From Patulibacter medicamentivorans (lineage in GTDB: Bacteria; Actinomycetota; Thermoleophilia; Solirubrobacterales; Solirubrobacteraceae), in assembly GCF_000240225.1 (NCBI RefSeq), contig NZ_AGUD01000303.1, positions 1-47,342 of the forward strand: a DNA stretch of 47,342 bases. The letters run 5' to 3'. Positions 7,240 through 15,216 of this stretch are shown here, piece after piece (within the stretch, counting starts at the first letter, position 1; every line of letters begins with the position of its first letter). Position numbers and translations under genes: made by a program. The notes beneath the pieces are model-generated. The model made no database searches, had not been told where the DNA came from, and saw only the letters and a program-made list of their open reading frames with translations.

Positions 7240-8234
7240 CCGTCACGACCGCACCGCGGAGCCGCGGCTTGGACCCGGACTACGAGGCGATGCTGCAGAC
7301 GCTGTCGGAGGGCTCGGTGCACGTGCACTTCGACCCCTACGAGGACATCGCCTGGGACGCGCCGGAGATGACCATCGATCCCCGGGACCCGCGCTGGATC
7401 CTGCAGCCGGCGGTCGACCCGCTGGGCGCGACCGCCTGGTACGCCGCCCAGTCGCGCGAGCGCCAGATCGAGATCGGCCGCTGGCGCGTGATGAACGCCG
7501 TCAAGGTCGGCGGGTCGTTCGAGAGCATCCTGATCCGCGGGCTCATGCACTACGCGATGGGCCTGCCCAACGGGTCGCCCGAGTTCCGCTACTGCCTCCA
7601 CGAGATGACGGAGGAGTGCAACCACATCCAGATGTTCCAGGAGCTGGTCAACCGCTCCGGGGCGGACGTGCCGGGCATGCGCACGTGGTTCCGCGCCGCG
7701 TCGCCGGTGATCGGCCTGGCCGGCGGCTACCTGCCGGTGATCCTGATGATCGGGATCCTGGCCGGCGAGGAGCCGATCGACCACTACCAGAAGTCGATCC
7801 TCCGCGAGGGCATCGAGATGCCGCCCGCGGTGCTGCGGACGATGGAGATCCACATCGCCGAGGAGGCCCGCCACATCTCGTTCGCCGGCGAGTTCCTGCG
7901 GCTGCGGATCCCGCGGCTGAGCCGGACGGAGCGGGCGATCGTGTCGGTCGCGTTCCCGATCATCATGCGCTGGCTGGCCGGCGAGATCATGACCCCGCCG
8001 CGCGCCTTCCAGCGCCGCTTCGAGATCCCGCGGGAGGTCTTCCGCGAGGCGTTCTGGCAGAGCCCCCACTCGCGGCGGATCATGGCCTCGTACTTCGGCG
8101 ACATGCGCGCGCTCGCGACCGAGACGGGCCTGATGAACGCCGCCAGCCGGCGCGTCTGGCGGCGGATGGGCATCGACGGCGAGCCGACCCGCTATCGCGG
8201 CGAGCCCGACCGCCGCGCCGACCTGGTCGCCTAG
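7236..8234 (+). CDS. AurF-like diiron oxygenase
   Basis: A 332-residue helical protein resembling the p-aminobenzoate N-oxygenase (AurF) family of non-haem diiron enzymes. Candidate iron ligands are E96 (SFESIL), the ExxH pair E127/H130 (EECNH) and the ExxH pair E210/H213 (EEARH), with H206 just before. These enzymes use O2 and external electrons to oxidise amines or C-H bonds. The ferredoxin:NADP reductase encoded next is the obvious electron donor. It is coupled to tetR by a 4-base overlap. The substrate cannot be inferred. Many actinobacterial members are annotated only as 'diiron oxygenase' or 'ferritin-like', so N-oxygenation is a hypothesis. Confidence 0.75.
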   Translation: MTVTTAPRSRGLDPDYEAMLQTLSEGSVHVHFDPYEDIAWDAPEMTIDPRDPRWILQPAVDPLGATAWYAAQSRERQIEIGRWRVMNAVKVGGSFESILIRGLMHYAMGLPNGSPEFRYCLHEMTEECNHIQMFQELVNRSGADVPGMRTWFRAASPVIGLAGGYLPVILMIGILAGEEPIDHYQKSILREGIEMPPAVLRTMEIHIAEEARHISFAGEFLRLRIPRLSRTERAIVSVAFPIIMRWLAGEIMTPPRAFQRRFEIPREVFREAFWQSPHSRRIMASYFGDMRALATETGLMNAASRRVWRRMGIDGEPTRYRGEPDRRADLVA

Positions 8235-8293
8235 GTGACCCCGGTCCCGGCCCCCGGCCCCCGCGACGCGACGAGCGAGCGAGGGAGCCGCTG

Positions 8294-9805
8294 ATGCCCC
8301 ACGTCGTCACGCAGTCCTGCGTCGGCGACGGGTCGTGCGTGCACGCCTGTCCCGTCAACTGCATCCAGCCGACGCCGGACGATCCGGCGTTCGAGCTGGC
8401 GGAGATGCTCCACATCGACCCCGCGACCTGCGTCGACTGCGGCGCCTGCGTCACCGCCTGCCCGGTCGACGCGATCAAGCCGCACGCGCAGCTGGACGAG
8501 CACGAGCGGGCGTTCGAGCTGATCAACGCCGCCTACCACCGCGTCCCGCGCAAGCGGGCGCTGCTGGCGCCGGTGCGACCGCGGCTGACCGTCCGCGACC
8601 GCGGCCAGGCGCTGCGGGTGGCGATCGTCGGCTCCGGCCCGGCGGCGATGTACGCCGCCGAGGAGGTCCTCACGATCCCCGGCGCCCAGGTGTCGGTCTA
8701 CGAGCGGCTGCCCCAGCCCTACGGCCTCGTGCGCACCGGCGTCGCGCCCGACCACCGGCGGACCCGGCGCGTCAGCCACCAGCTCGATCGCATCCGCCAG
8801 CGGCCGGGGCTGACGATGCACCTGGGCACCGAGGTCGGCCGCGACGTCAGCCACCAGCAGCTGCTCGACGGCCACCACGCCGTGGTCTACGCCGTCGGGG
8901 CCGCGTCGGACCGGCGCCTCGACGTGCCGGGCGCGGAGCTGCCGGGCGTGCTGTCGGCCACCGAGCTGGTCGGCTGGTACAACGGCCACCCCGACCATGC
9001 GGACCGCGTCGTCGACCTGTCGCACCGGCGGGCGGTGGTGATCGGCAACGGCAACGTCGCGCTCGACGTCGCCCGGATCCTGACCGTCGATCCCGACGCG
9101 CTCGCCGAGAGCGAGATCGCGCCGGCGGCCCTCGACGCCCTCCGCGCCAGCCGGATCGAGGAGGTCGTCGTGGTCGGCCGCCGCGGCCCCGAGCACGCGG
9201 CCTTCACCCTGCCCGAGCTGGTCGGGCTGCGCGCGACCCCGGGCGTGACGCTCGGCGTCGCGGCCGAGGACCTGGCCGGCGTGCCCGGCGACGACCCGAA
9301 GCTCGAGCTGCTGCGGACGCTCGCGCCGCCGGCCAGCGCCGGCCGGCGGATCACGCTCCGCTTCCGGCTCGCCCCGCAGGCGATCGCCGGCGACGATCGG
9401 GCCGGGGCGGTCGAGCTGGCCGTCGCCGGCGGGCCCGCCGGCCAGCGGATCGAGGCCGGCCTGGTGATCACGTCGATCGGCTACCGCGGCCTGCCCGTCG
9501 CCGGCCTGCCGTACGACGCGGACGCCGGGATCGTCCCCAACGACGAGGGGCGCGTCGTCGACCCGGCGACGGCCGCGGTCGTGCCGGGCAGCTACGTCGT
9601 CGGCTGGATCAAGCGCGGCCCGACCGGCTTCATCGGCACCAACCGCGCCTGCTCGCAGGACACGATCGCGGCGCTCGTCGACGACTACAACGCCGGGCTC
9701 CTGCCGGCCCCGGCCGCGGCGCCGGTGGCGACCGAGCCGCCGCCGGTCGCGCGCCGGGGAGGGCTTCGCCACCTGACGCGCCGGGCGCTCGCCGGCAGTC
9801 GCTGA
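8294..9805 (+). CDS. Ferredoxin fused to ferredoxin--NADP+ reductase (FprB-like)
   Basis: A 503-residue two-domain electron-transfer protein. Residues ~1-75 form a bacterial ferredoxin with eight cysteines in two clusters (CVGDGSCVHACPVNC and CVDCGACVTACPVD), suggesting two Fe-S clusters of the 7Fe or 8Fe type. Residues ~105-480 are an adrenodoxin-reductase-like FNR with FAD fold GSGPAAMYAAEE, the PYGLVRTGVAPDH motif, NADP fold GNGNVALDVARIL and the C-terminal GWIKRGPTGFIGTN. Mycobacterial FprB has the same layout. The ATG at 8294 has GAGGGAG (8281-8287) at 6-nt spacing. It probably delivers NADPH electrons to the upstream diiron oxygenase. Confidence 0.88.
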   Translation: MPHVVTQSCVGDGSCVHACPVNCIQPTPDDPAFELAEMLHIDPATCVDCGACVTACPVDAIKPHAQLDEHERAFELINAAYHRVPRKRALLAPVRPRLTVRDRGQALRVAIVGSGPAAMYAAEEVLTIPGAQVSVYERLPQPYGLVRTGVAPDHRRTRRVSHQLDRIRQRPGLTMHLGTEVGRDVSHQQLLDGHHAVVYAVGAASDRRLDVPGAELPGVLSATELVGWYNGHPDHADRVVDLSHRRAVVIGNGNVALDVARILTVDPDALAESEIAPAALDALRASRIEEVVVVGRRGPEHAAFTLPELVGLRATPGVTLGVAAEDLAGVPGDDPKLELLRTLAPPASAGRRITLRFRLAPQAIAGDDRAGAVELAVAGGPAGQRIEAGLVITSIGYRGLPVAGLPYDADAGIVPNDEGRVVDPATAAVVPGSYVVGWIKRGPTGFIGTNRACSQDTIAALVDDYNAGLLPAPAAAPVATEPPPVARRGGLRHLTRRALAGSR

Positions 9806-9807
9806 CC

Positions 9808-10422
9808 TCAGGGCCGCAGCGATCCGAGCACGGCCTGGACCGTCGCGACCAGCCGCTCGACCTCGAAGCGATCGGGGTCCTCGACGATCAGGCGCCCGAA
9901 GTGCTCGAGGATCGCCATCAGCGCGTGCGAGACGATCTCGGCGTCCAGGTCGGGGCCGCCGCGCAGCGCCAGGCCGGCCTCCAGCAGCACCGCGATCCGC
10001 TCGCGGACGACCTCGCGGTCACGGGCGATCCGCTCGCGGACGGGCGTCGGCGTGCCCTCCGGGGCCAGCAGGATCGGCCGCCAGGTCAGCGGGTCGCCGC
10101 CGACGATCTCGACCAGCCGGCGGACGGTGGCGGCGACGAAGGCGTCCGGGTCCTGCAGGTCGAGGTCGAGCGGCAGGACGCCGGTCACCTGCTCGAGCGC
10201 GCGCCGCTCCTGGCGCTCGAGCAGCGCGTAGAGCAGCGGCTCCAGTCCGTCGAAGGCCCCGTAGACGACCGGGCGCGTGACGTCCGCCTCGCGCGCGATC
10301 GCGTCGATCGAGAGCCGCCCGTAGCCGTCGCGGGCGATCACCTGGATCGCGGCGTCGAGCAGCTGCTCGCGGCGCTGCTCGATCGGCATGCGCGGGGTGT
10401 AGGGGCGACGGGTACCGGCCAT
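9808..10422 (-). CDS. TetR-family transcriptional regulator
   Basis: A 204-residue repressor with an N-terminal helix-turn-helix (LLDAAIQVIARDGYGRLSIDAIAREADVTRPVVYGAF, residues ~21-58) and a helical C-terminal sensor domain. The ATG at 10422 is preferred; a second in-frame ATG at 10389 is possible. It is divergent from the MpaB-type oxygenase gene, and the short shared region carries an inverted repeat at 10466-10479 that overlaps promoters for both directions. Its stop is only 2 nt from that of the convergent reductase gene, so transcripts probably collide there. Confidence 0.85.
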   Translation of the reverse strand: MAGTRRPYTPRMPIEQRREQLLDAAIQVIARDGYGRLSIDAIAREADVTRPVVYGAFDGLEPLLYALLERQERRALEQVTGVLPLDLDLQDPDAFVAATVRRLVEIVGGDPLTWRPILLAPEGTPTPVRERIARDREVVRERIAVLLEAGLALRGGPDLDAEIVSHALMAILEHFGRLIVEDPDRFEVERLVATVQAVLGSLRP

Positions 10423-10465
10423 CTCGCTGCCCGTGAGCGTCCCAGAAACTCCTCCGACCCGAAAG

Positions 10466-10482
10466 CTACGGTCGTGTAGTAT
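10466..10482. promoter_or_regulatory. Divergent operator and -10 box of the DUF2236 gene
   Basis: CTAC-N6-GTAG (10466-10479) has the same half-site and spacing as the palindrome at 6473-6486. It overlaps TAGTAT (10477-10482), a -10 box only 6 nt before the ATG at 10489. On the minus strand, TAGCTT (10468-10463) is a candidate -10 for the tetR gene. One repressor bound here would shut both genes. Confidence 0.5.
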
Positions 10483-10488
10483 TGCTCC

Positions 10489-11586
10489 ATGGCACTGACG
10501 CTGCGCAAGCGCGAGCCGGTCGCTCCGCACGAGGACCACGGCTTCTTCGGCCCCGACTCGGTCACCTGGCGGGTCTGGAGCTACCCGACATCGCTGACCG
10601 TCGGCTTCCAGCGCGCGGTCGTGATCGAGGAGCTCGATCCGGCCCTGGTCGCCGCCGTCGACGCGACGAAGGACATCCGCTACCGGCCGCGGACCCGCTA
10701 CGACCGCACGCTGCGGTATTTCGCGCTGGTCGCCTTCGGCAGCACGCGCGCGACCAGCAAGGCCGCCGACGTGCTGGTCAAGGTCCATTCGAAGGCGATC
10801 GGGACCGAGCCGCTCAGCGGTAACCGCTACGACGCCAACGATCCCCACTCGCAGCTGTGGATCCACCTGACCGCGTGGCACTCGATCCTCTACGCGTACG
10901 AGCGCTACGGCCCCGGCCGGCTCTCGCCGCAGGACGAGGCCCGCTACTGGGAGGAGTGCGCGATCGCCGCCGAGCTGCAGACCTGCGACCCGGCCGACGT
11001 CCCGCGCTCGCGGGAGGGGATCCGCGAGTACTTCGCCCAGATGCGTCCGCGGCTGGCGGGGTCGGAGGTCGCCCAGTCGACGATGGACCACCTGCTCAAC
11101 GCCGAGGTGATGCTGGCCCCGACCCCGCGGGTGCTGGCGCCCGCCCGGTGGGTGGTCAACAAGGTCCTGCGGGTCGCGACGATCGCGACGATGCCGCACT
11201 GGATGCGCAAGATGGCGGGCCTGCGCCAGCCGCGGGCGCTCGACGTGCTGGTGCGGCCGCTGATGCGGCTGAGCTTCGCCACCGTCCACCTGAGCCGCCG
11301 GCTCGAGCTGCTGGCGCTGGGGCTGCTGTCGCCCGCGACCGTGCCGGTGGTCGCGCCGATCCTGCTCGGCGTCGCCCCCGAGCGGCCCGAGACGCTGACG
11401 CCGGCCGAGGCCCGCGAGCGCTACGGCTACGAGCGGCCGGCCGAGGCCCACCGGGCGTGGCGGGCCAAGCAGCGCGCCCGGGTCTTCGAGCGGGGCGAGG
11501 CGCCGAGCGACGCCGGTCTGCTCGAATCCGAGGCGGTGCTCGGCTCGATGGCCGCGGCGGGACCGCCGGTGGCGACCGGCGACTGA
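10489..11586 (+). CDS. DUF2236 / MpaB-type oxygenase family protein
   Basis: A 365-residue protein of the ER-bound oxygenase MpaB / rubber-oxygenase-like domain family (formerly DUF2236). The conserved block around residues 60-140 is visible: FGSTRATSKAADVLVKVHSKAIG, then NRYDANDPHSQLWIHLTAWHSILYAYERYG with the His residues expected to bind haem or iron. No signal peptide or clear membrane anchor is present. It is likely a leaderless message (TAGTAT-N6-ATG, no Shine-Dalgarno). Control by the divergent TetR suggests a response to a hydrophobic or toxic compound. Substrate unknown. Confidence 0.8.
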   Translation: MALTLRKREPVAPHEDHGFFGPDSVTWRVWSYPTSLTVGFQRAVVIEELDPALVAAVDATKDIRYRPRTRYDRTLRYFALVAFGSTRATSKAADVLVKVHSKAIGTEPLSGNRYDANDPHSQLWIHLTAWHSILYAYERYGPGRLSPQDEARYWEECAIAAELQTCDPADVPRSREGIREYFAQMRPRLAGSEVAQSTMDHLLNAEVMLAPTPRVLAPARWVVNKVLRVATIATMPHWMRKMAGLRQPRALDVLVRPLMRLSFATVHLSRRLELLALGLLSPATVPVVAPILLGVAPERPETLTPAEARERYGYERPAEAHRAWRAKQRARVFERGEAPSDAGLLESEAVLGSMAAAGPPVATGD

Positions 11587-11608
11587 GCCGGTCGCGACGG
11601 GCGATCGA

Positions 11609-12016
11609 TCAGGCGCAGCGGCGGGTGGCGAAGCCGTCGGTGCCGGTGTGGACGTAGGCGTCGCTGACCCAGCCGCCGCCGATGATCTTGTTCCAGATGT
11701 TCGAGCGGCCGTAGGTGCCCGAGACCCACGAGCGGGTCCGCTTCTGGCAGATGATCCGCACGTAGCTGCCGTTCCTGACCTGGCGAATCTGGGTCGACCC
11801 GTAGCTCGGACGGGCGCGGACGCCGAGCGTCCAGCCCTTCGCGACCTTGACCTTGGCCGGGATCGTGTTCGGCGGCGGGCACGGGGTGCCGTCGTCGTCG
11901 ATGCAGCGGGCCTGCGACGTGGCCGGCAGCGTCAGGGCGGCAGCCGGGGCAGCGGCCAGGGCGGCGACGACGGCCAGCGCGACGTGGCCGCGCCGCGAGA
12001 GGGCGATGGAGGACAT
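11609..12016 (-). CDS. Small secreted SH3-like protein
   Basis: A 135-residue protein with a signal peptide (a short basic start, a hydrophobic Ala/Leu/Val core and a cleavage site near residue 35). A bacterial SH3-like region follows (GWTLGVRARPSYGSTQIRQV, then SYVRIICQKR, GGGWVSDAYVHTG). Four Cys residues could form two disulfides. Such domains often bind peptidoglycan or peptides outside the cell. The ATG at 12016 has GAGGAG about 7 nt upstream. TAGGGT on the minus strand at 12119-12114 is a possible -10 box with a ~90-nt leader. It converges with the DUF2236 gene with a gap of only 22 nt. Confidence 0.75.
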   Translation of the reverse strand: MSSIALSRRGHVALAVVAALAAAPAAALTLPATSQARCIDDDGTPCPPPNTIPAKVKVAKGWTLGVRARPSYGSTQIRQVRNGSYVRIICQKRTRSWVSGTYGRSNIWNKIIGGGWVSDAYVHTGTDGFATRRCA

Positions 12017-12204
12017 GGGGAACTCCTCGGGAGGTGCGGGACGGGGGACGCGGAGCGGTCCGCGGTGCCGGTCCGGGAGCGGGCGATCGGTGCCCGGGCC
12101 GGCGACAGGGAGGACCCTAGGCGCGGGCCGGTCGCCCTGGCGAGGGCGTTCTCATCCGACTCTCACGAGCGATGAGGGACCGTGAGGGCGGCCCCCGCCG
12201 CGCG

Positions 12205-13086
12205 TCACTCGCCGACGTGTCGGGTCAGGACCTCGACGCCGCTCTCGGTGACGAGCACCGTGTGCTCCTCCTGGGCCGAGCGCTGGCCGTCGACGGTGAC
12301 CGCGGTCCAGCCGTCCTCGTCCCAGATCCGGGCGTCGGGCGAGCCGAGGTTCAGCATCGGCTCGATCGTGAAGGTCATGCCCGGGAACAGCCGGTCGGTC
12401 GCCCGCCGGTCGTAGTTGTGGGGAACGTGGAGCCCGTCGTGGAAGTCGGGGCCGATCCCGTGGCCGCCGAACTGGGTCACGATCCCGTAGCGGTTGCGGA
12501 CGACCTTCTCGATCGCCCGGCCGATGTCGCGCACCTGGCCGCCCGGCTTGACGGCCGCGATCCCGGCCTCGAGCGCGCGCTTGGTCGCGTCCATCAGGTC
12601 GCGCGAGCGCTGGTCGACCTCGCCGACCGCGAAGGTCTGGTTGAGGTCCCCGTGGACCCCGTCGACGTAGGCGGTGACGTCGATGCAGACGATGTCGCCC
12701 TCGTACAGCTGCGTGTCGAGGTCGGGGATCCCGTGGCAGATGACCTCGTTGATCGAGGCGCAGATCGACTTCGGGTAGTGGTGGTAGTTGAGCGTCGACG
12801 GGTAGGCGCCGCGGCTGATCATCAGCTCGTGGGCGATCGCGTCGAGCTCGTCGGTGGTCACGCCGGGGGCGATCGCGGCCGCGACCGCGGCCAGGGCGTC
12901 GCTGGCGATCGCGCTGGCGTGGCGCATCCCCTCGAGCTCGGCCGCCGTGCGCGGTCGCGGGCGCTTCGGCGCGGGCGGCTCGCCGAGCAGCGCGTAGGGC
13001 GGCTTGGCGATCTCCTTCGGCACCTTGCGGCGCGGGGAGTGCCGTCCGGGACGCAGGGGCGGGCGGGTCGAAGTCGGAGCGGACAC
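12205..13086 (-). CDS. map: Methionine aminopeptidase, type I (N-terminally extended)
   Basis: A 293-residue metalloprotease that removes initiator Met from nascent proteins. The five metal ligands of the family are visible: Asp and Asp in CIDVTAYVDGVHGDLNQTF, His in GGHGIG, Glu in FTIEPML and Glu in EEHTVLVT. The N-terminal ~45-residue extension (RPPLRPGRHSPRRKVP) matches the actinobacterial type Ic enzymes. The GTG start at 13086 fits that extension and lies 8 nt after a TACCCT -10 box, pointing to a leaderless mRNA. The next gene upstream on this strand is the nhaA-dsbA fusion, 71 nt away. Confidence 0.93.
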   Translation of the reverse strand: MSAPTSTRPPLRPGRHSPRRKVPKEIAKPPYALLGEPPAPKRPRPRTAAELEGMRHASAIASDALAAVAAAIAPGVTTDELDAIAHELMISRGAYPSTLNYHHYPKSICASINEVICHGIPDLDTQLYEGDIVCIDVTAYVDGVHGDLNQTFAVGEVDQRSRDLMDATKRALEAGIAAVKPGGQVRDIGRAIEKVVRNRYGIVTQFGGHGIGPDFHDGLHVPHNYDRRATDRLFPGMTFTIEPMLNLGSPDARIWDEDGWTAVTVDGQRSAQEEHTVLVTESGVEVLTRHVGE

Positions 13087-13094
13087 CGCCTTCC

Positions 13095-13100
13095 AGGGTA
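13095..13100 (-). promoter_or_regulatory. -10 box of map (leaderless)
   Basis: TACCCT on the minus strand, 8 nt before the GTG start of map. The only Shine-Dalgarno-like sequence (GGAAGG) lies about 2 nt from the start, too close to be useful. Confidence 0.45.
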
Positions 13101-13157
13101 GCGCCGGGCCGGCCCGCGGCGGTCGCGGCGGCAGGGCGCTCGGCGGGGCGGCGCCGC

Positions 13158-15038
13158 TCAGGACCGGACCGGTCGCAGTGCCGCGGCTCGCAGCGCCGCG
13201 GCCAGCGCCGCGCCGTCGTAGGCCCCGCGGTGGCGCCGGCCGTTGATGAAGAAGGTCGGCGTCCCCGAGACGCCCGAGGCGTCCGCGCTCTGGACGTCGC
13301 GGGCGATCCGGGGCGCGTGGCGGCGGCGCCGCAGGTCGTCGGTGAAGCGCTCGACGTCGAGGCCGAGCTCGGTCGCGTGGCGGTGCAGGTCGGCGATGGT
13401 CAGCGCGTCGTGGTCGTGCAGCAGCCGCTCGTGCATCTCCCAGAACGCGCCCTGGGCGGCGGCGGCCTCGGTCGCCTCGGCGGCCATCTGGGCGCCGGGG
13501 TGGACGTCGCTCAGCGGCAGGTGCCGGAAGACGTAGCGCAGCTCGTCGCCGAACTGCTCCTGCAGCTCGTGGACGACCGGCCAGGCGTCGCGGCAGTAGG
13601 GGCACTCCAGGTCGCCGTACTCCAGCAACGTGACCGGGGCGTCGGGCGCGCCGCGGACGTGGTCGCGGTCCGGATCGATCTCGTCGGAGAGGTCGACGAT
13701 CTGCGGCGCGGTCCCCTCCAGCTGGCGGGCGCGGACCTCGGCCGGCAGCCGCCGCATCGCCCGCACGGCCAGCCACGCGACCAGCGGCGAGAGCAGCGCG
13801 GTCAGCAGCACCCCGACCTTGGCCTGCTCCAGCAGCGCGCCGTCGAACGCCAGCGACGCGACCAGCAGCGAGACCGTGAACCCGACCCCGGCCGACGACG
13901 CGGTGACGGCCAGCGCCGGCCAGGTCAGGGTCGGGCGGGTGCCGCCGAACGCGGGGCGGGTGGCGACCCAGGTGGCGGCCAGCACGCCGAGCGGCTTGGC
14001 GACCACGAACGCGACGACCAGCCCGATCGTGATCGACGAGGTCGACGCGGCCGACAGCAGGTCGCCGTCCAGGTGGACGCCGGCGTTGGCGAGCGCGAAC
14101 AGCGGCACGATCACCCGGCTGGTCCACGGGTGCAGCAGGTACTGCAGCCGCTCGTTGGCCGAGATCGCCGCCGTCATGCTGGCGCGCGCCGAGTAGGCCA
14201 GCTCCGGGGTCGGCTGCTCGCGGAACGAGCGGGCCAGCTCGGTGGTCCGCTCGAGGTCGTCGCGGGCCGGTGGGTAGGCGCTGGTCACCAGGCCGATCGC
14301 GAGCCCGGCGATCACCGGGTCGACGCCCGACTCGAACATCGCCAGCCAGACGCCGAAGCCGGCCAGGATCGCGGTCGGCGCCCGCCAGCTGGTGCCGGCG
14401 AAGCGCAGCGCGATCAGCACGCCGAACAGCGCCAGCGCGATCGCGAGCGCCGTCAGCGAGACCGTCTCGGTGTAGGCCAGGGCGATGATCAGCAGCGCCA
14501 CCAGGTCGTCGCTGACGACCATCGAGAGCAGGAAGACCCGCGCCCGCAGCCCGCGCCCGCGGGTCACCAGCGAGAGCGCGCCGAGCGCCAGCGCGGTGTC
14601 GGTCGAGACGGCGGCGCCCCAGCCCGACGCGCCCGGGCCGCCGGCGTTGATCAGCAGGTAGACCGCCGCCGCGACCGCCATCCCGCCGAAGGCCGCCATC
14701 GCCGGCACTGCCAGCCGGGCCCGCTCGCGCAGCTCGCCGACGTCGAGCTCGCGCTTGGCCTCGAGCCCGACCACCAGGAAGAAGAGGGTCATCAGGCCCT
14801 CGTTGATCCACCCGCGCAGGTCGGTCGACAGCCGGTGGTCGCCGACCGCGATCGTGGCCTTCGTCTCCCACAGCTGCTCGTAGGAGTGCGGGGCGAGGTT
14901 GGCCCACAGCAGCGCGAGGGCGATCGCCGCCACCAGGATCAGCGAGCCGCCGATCTCGGCGTGCAGGAAGCCGCGGATCGGCGCGGCGAGGTTGCGTGCC
15001 CAGGCGGTCCGCCCGGCGGTGGAGGTCGCGGTGGCCAT
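13158..15038 (-). CDS. nhaA: Na+/H+ antiporter NhaA fused to a DsbA-like thioredoxin domain
   Basis: A 626-residue fusion. Residues ~15-430 are NhaA, a 12-helix antiporter that expels Na+ in exchange for protons. The FLHAEIGGS start, STDTALALG and the essential Asp pair in VVSDDLVALL (about 177-178) are present. After a linker, residues ~460-620 are a DsbA/thioredoxin-like domain with the redox motif CPYC (about 479-482) and a cis-Pro loop (SGTPTFFING). NhaA-DsbA fusions occur in actinobacteria; the job of the redox domain is not established. The ATG at 15038 gives a normal NhaA N-terminus; a GTG at 15125 would add 29 residues and cannot be excluded. Confidence 0.88.
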   Translation of the reverse strand: MATATSTAGRTAWARNLAAPIRGFLHAEIGGSLILVAAIALALLWANLAPHSYEQLWETKATIAVGDHRLSTDLRGWINEGLMTLFFLVVGLEAKRELDVGELRERARLAVPAMAAFGGMAVAAAVYLLINAGGPGASGWGAAVSTDTALALGALSLVTRGRGLRARVFLLSMVVSDDLVALLIIALAYTETVSLTALAIALALFGVLIALRFAGTSWRAPTAILAGFGVWLAMFESGVDPVIAGLAIGLVTSAYPPARDDLERTTELARSFREQPTPELAYSARASMTAAISANERLQYLLHPWTSRVIVPLFALANAGVHLDGDLLSAASTSSITIGLVVAFVVAKPLGVLAATWVATRPAFGGTRPTLTWPALAVTASSAGVGFTVSLLVASLAFDGALLEQAKVGVLLTALLSPLVAWLAVRAMRRLPAEVRARQLEGTAPQIVDLSDEIDPDRDHVRGAPDAPVTLLEYGDLECPYCRDAWPVVHELQEQFGDELRYVFRHLPLSDVHPGAQMAAEATEAAAAQGAFWEMHERLLHDHDALTIADLHRHATELGLDVERFTDDLRRRRHAPRIARDVQSADASGVSGTPTFFINGRRHRGAYDGAALAAALRAAALRPVRS

Positions 15039-15216
15039 CGGCAGCGTCGGGTCGGCGCCGACAGTAGCGGACGCCCGGACGGGCCCCTCGGCGGCGACGA
15101 GGCCGGCCTCTGTGCGCTGGATCACAGGTCCCCGCGCGATCGTTGACCGGTGAAGCGGCTGTTACTCTCGAACGAGGCGTCGCGGTTCTCTCCGCTCCCT
15201 TCCACCGCGCACGGTC

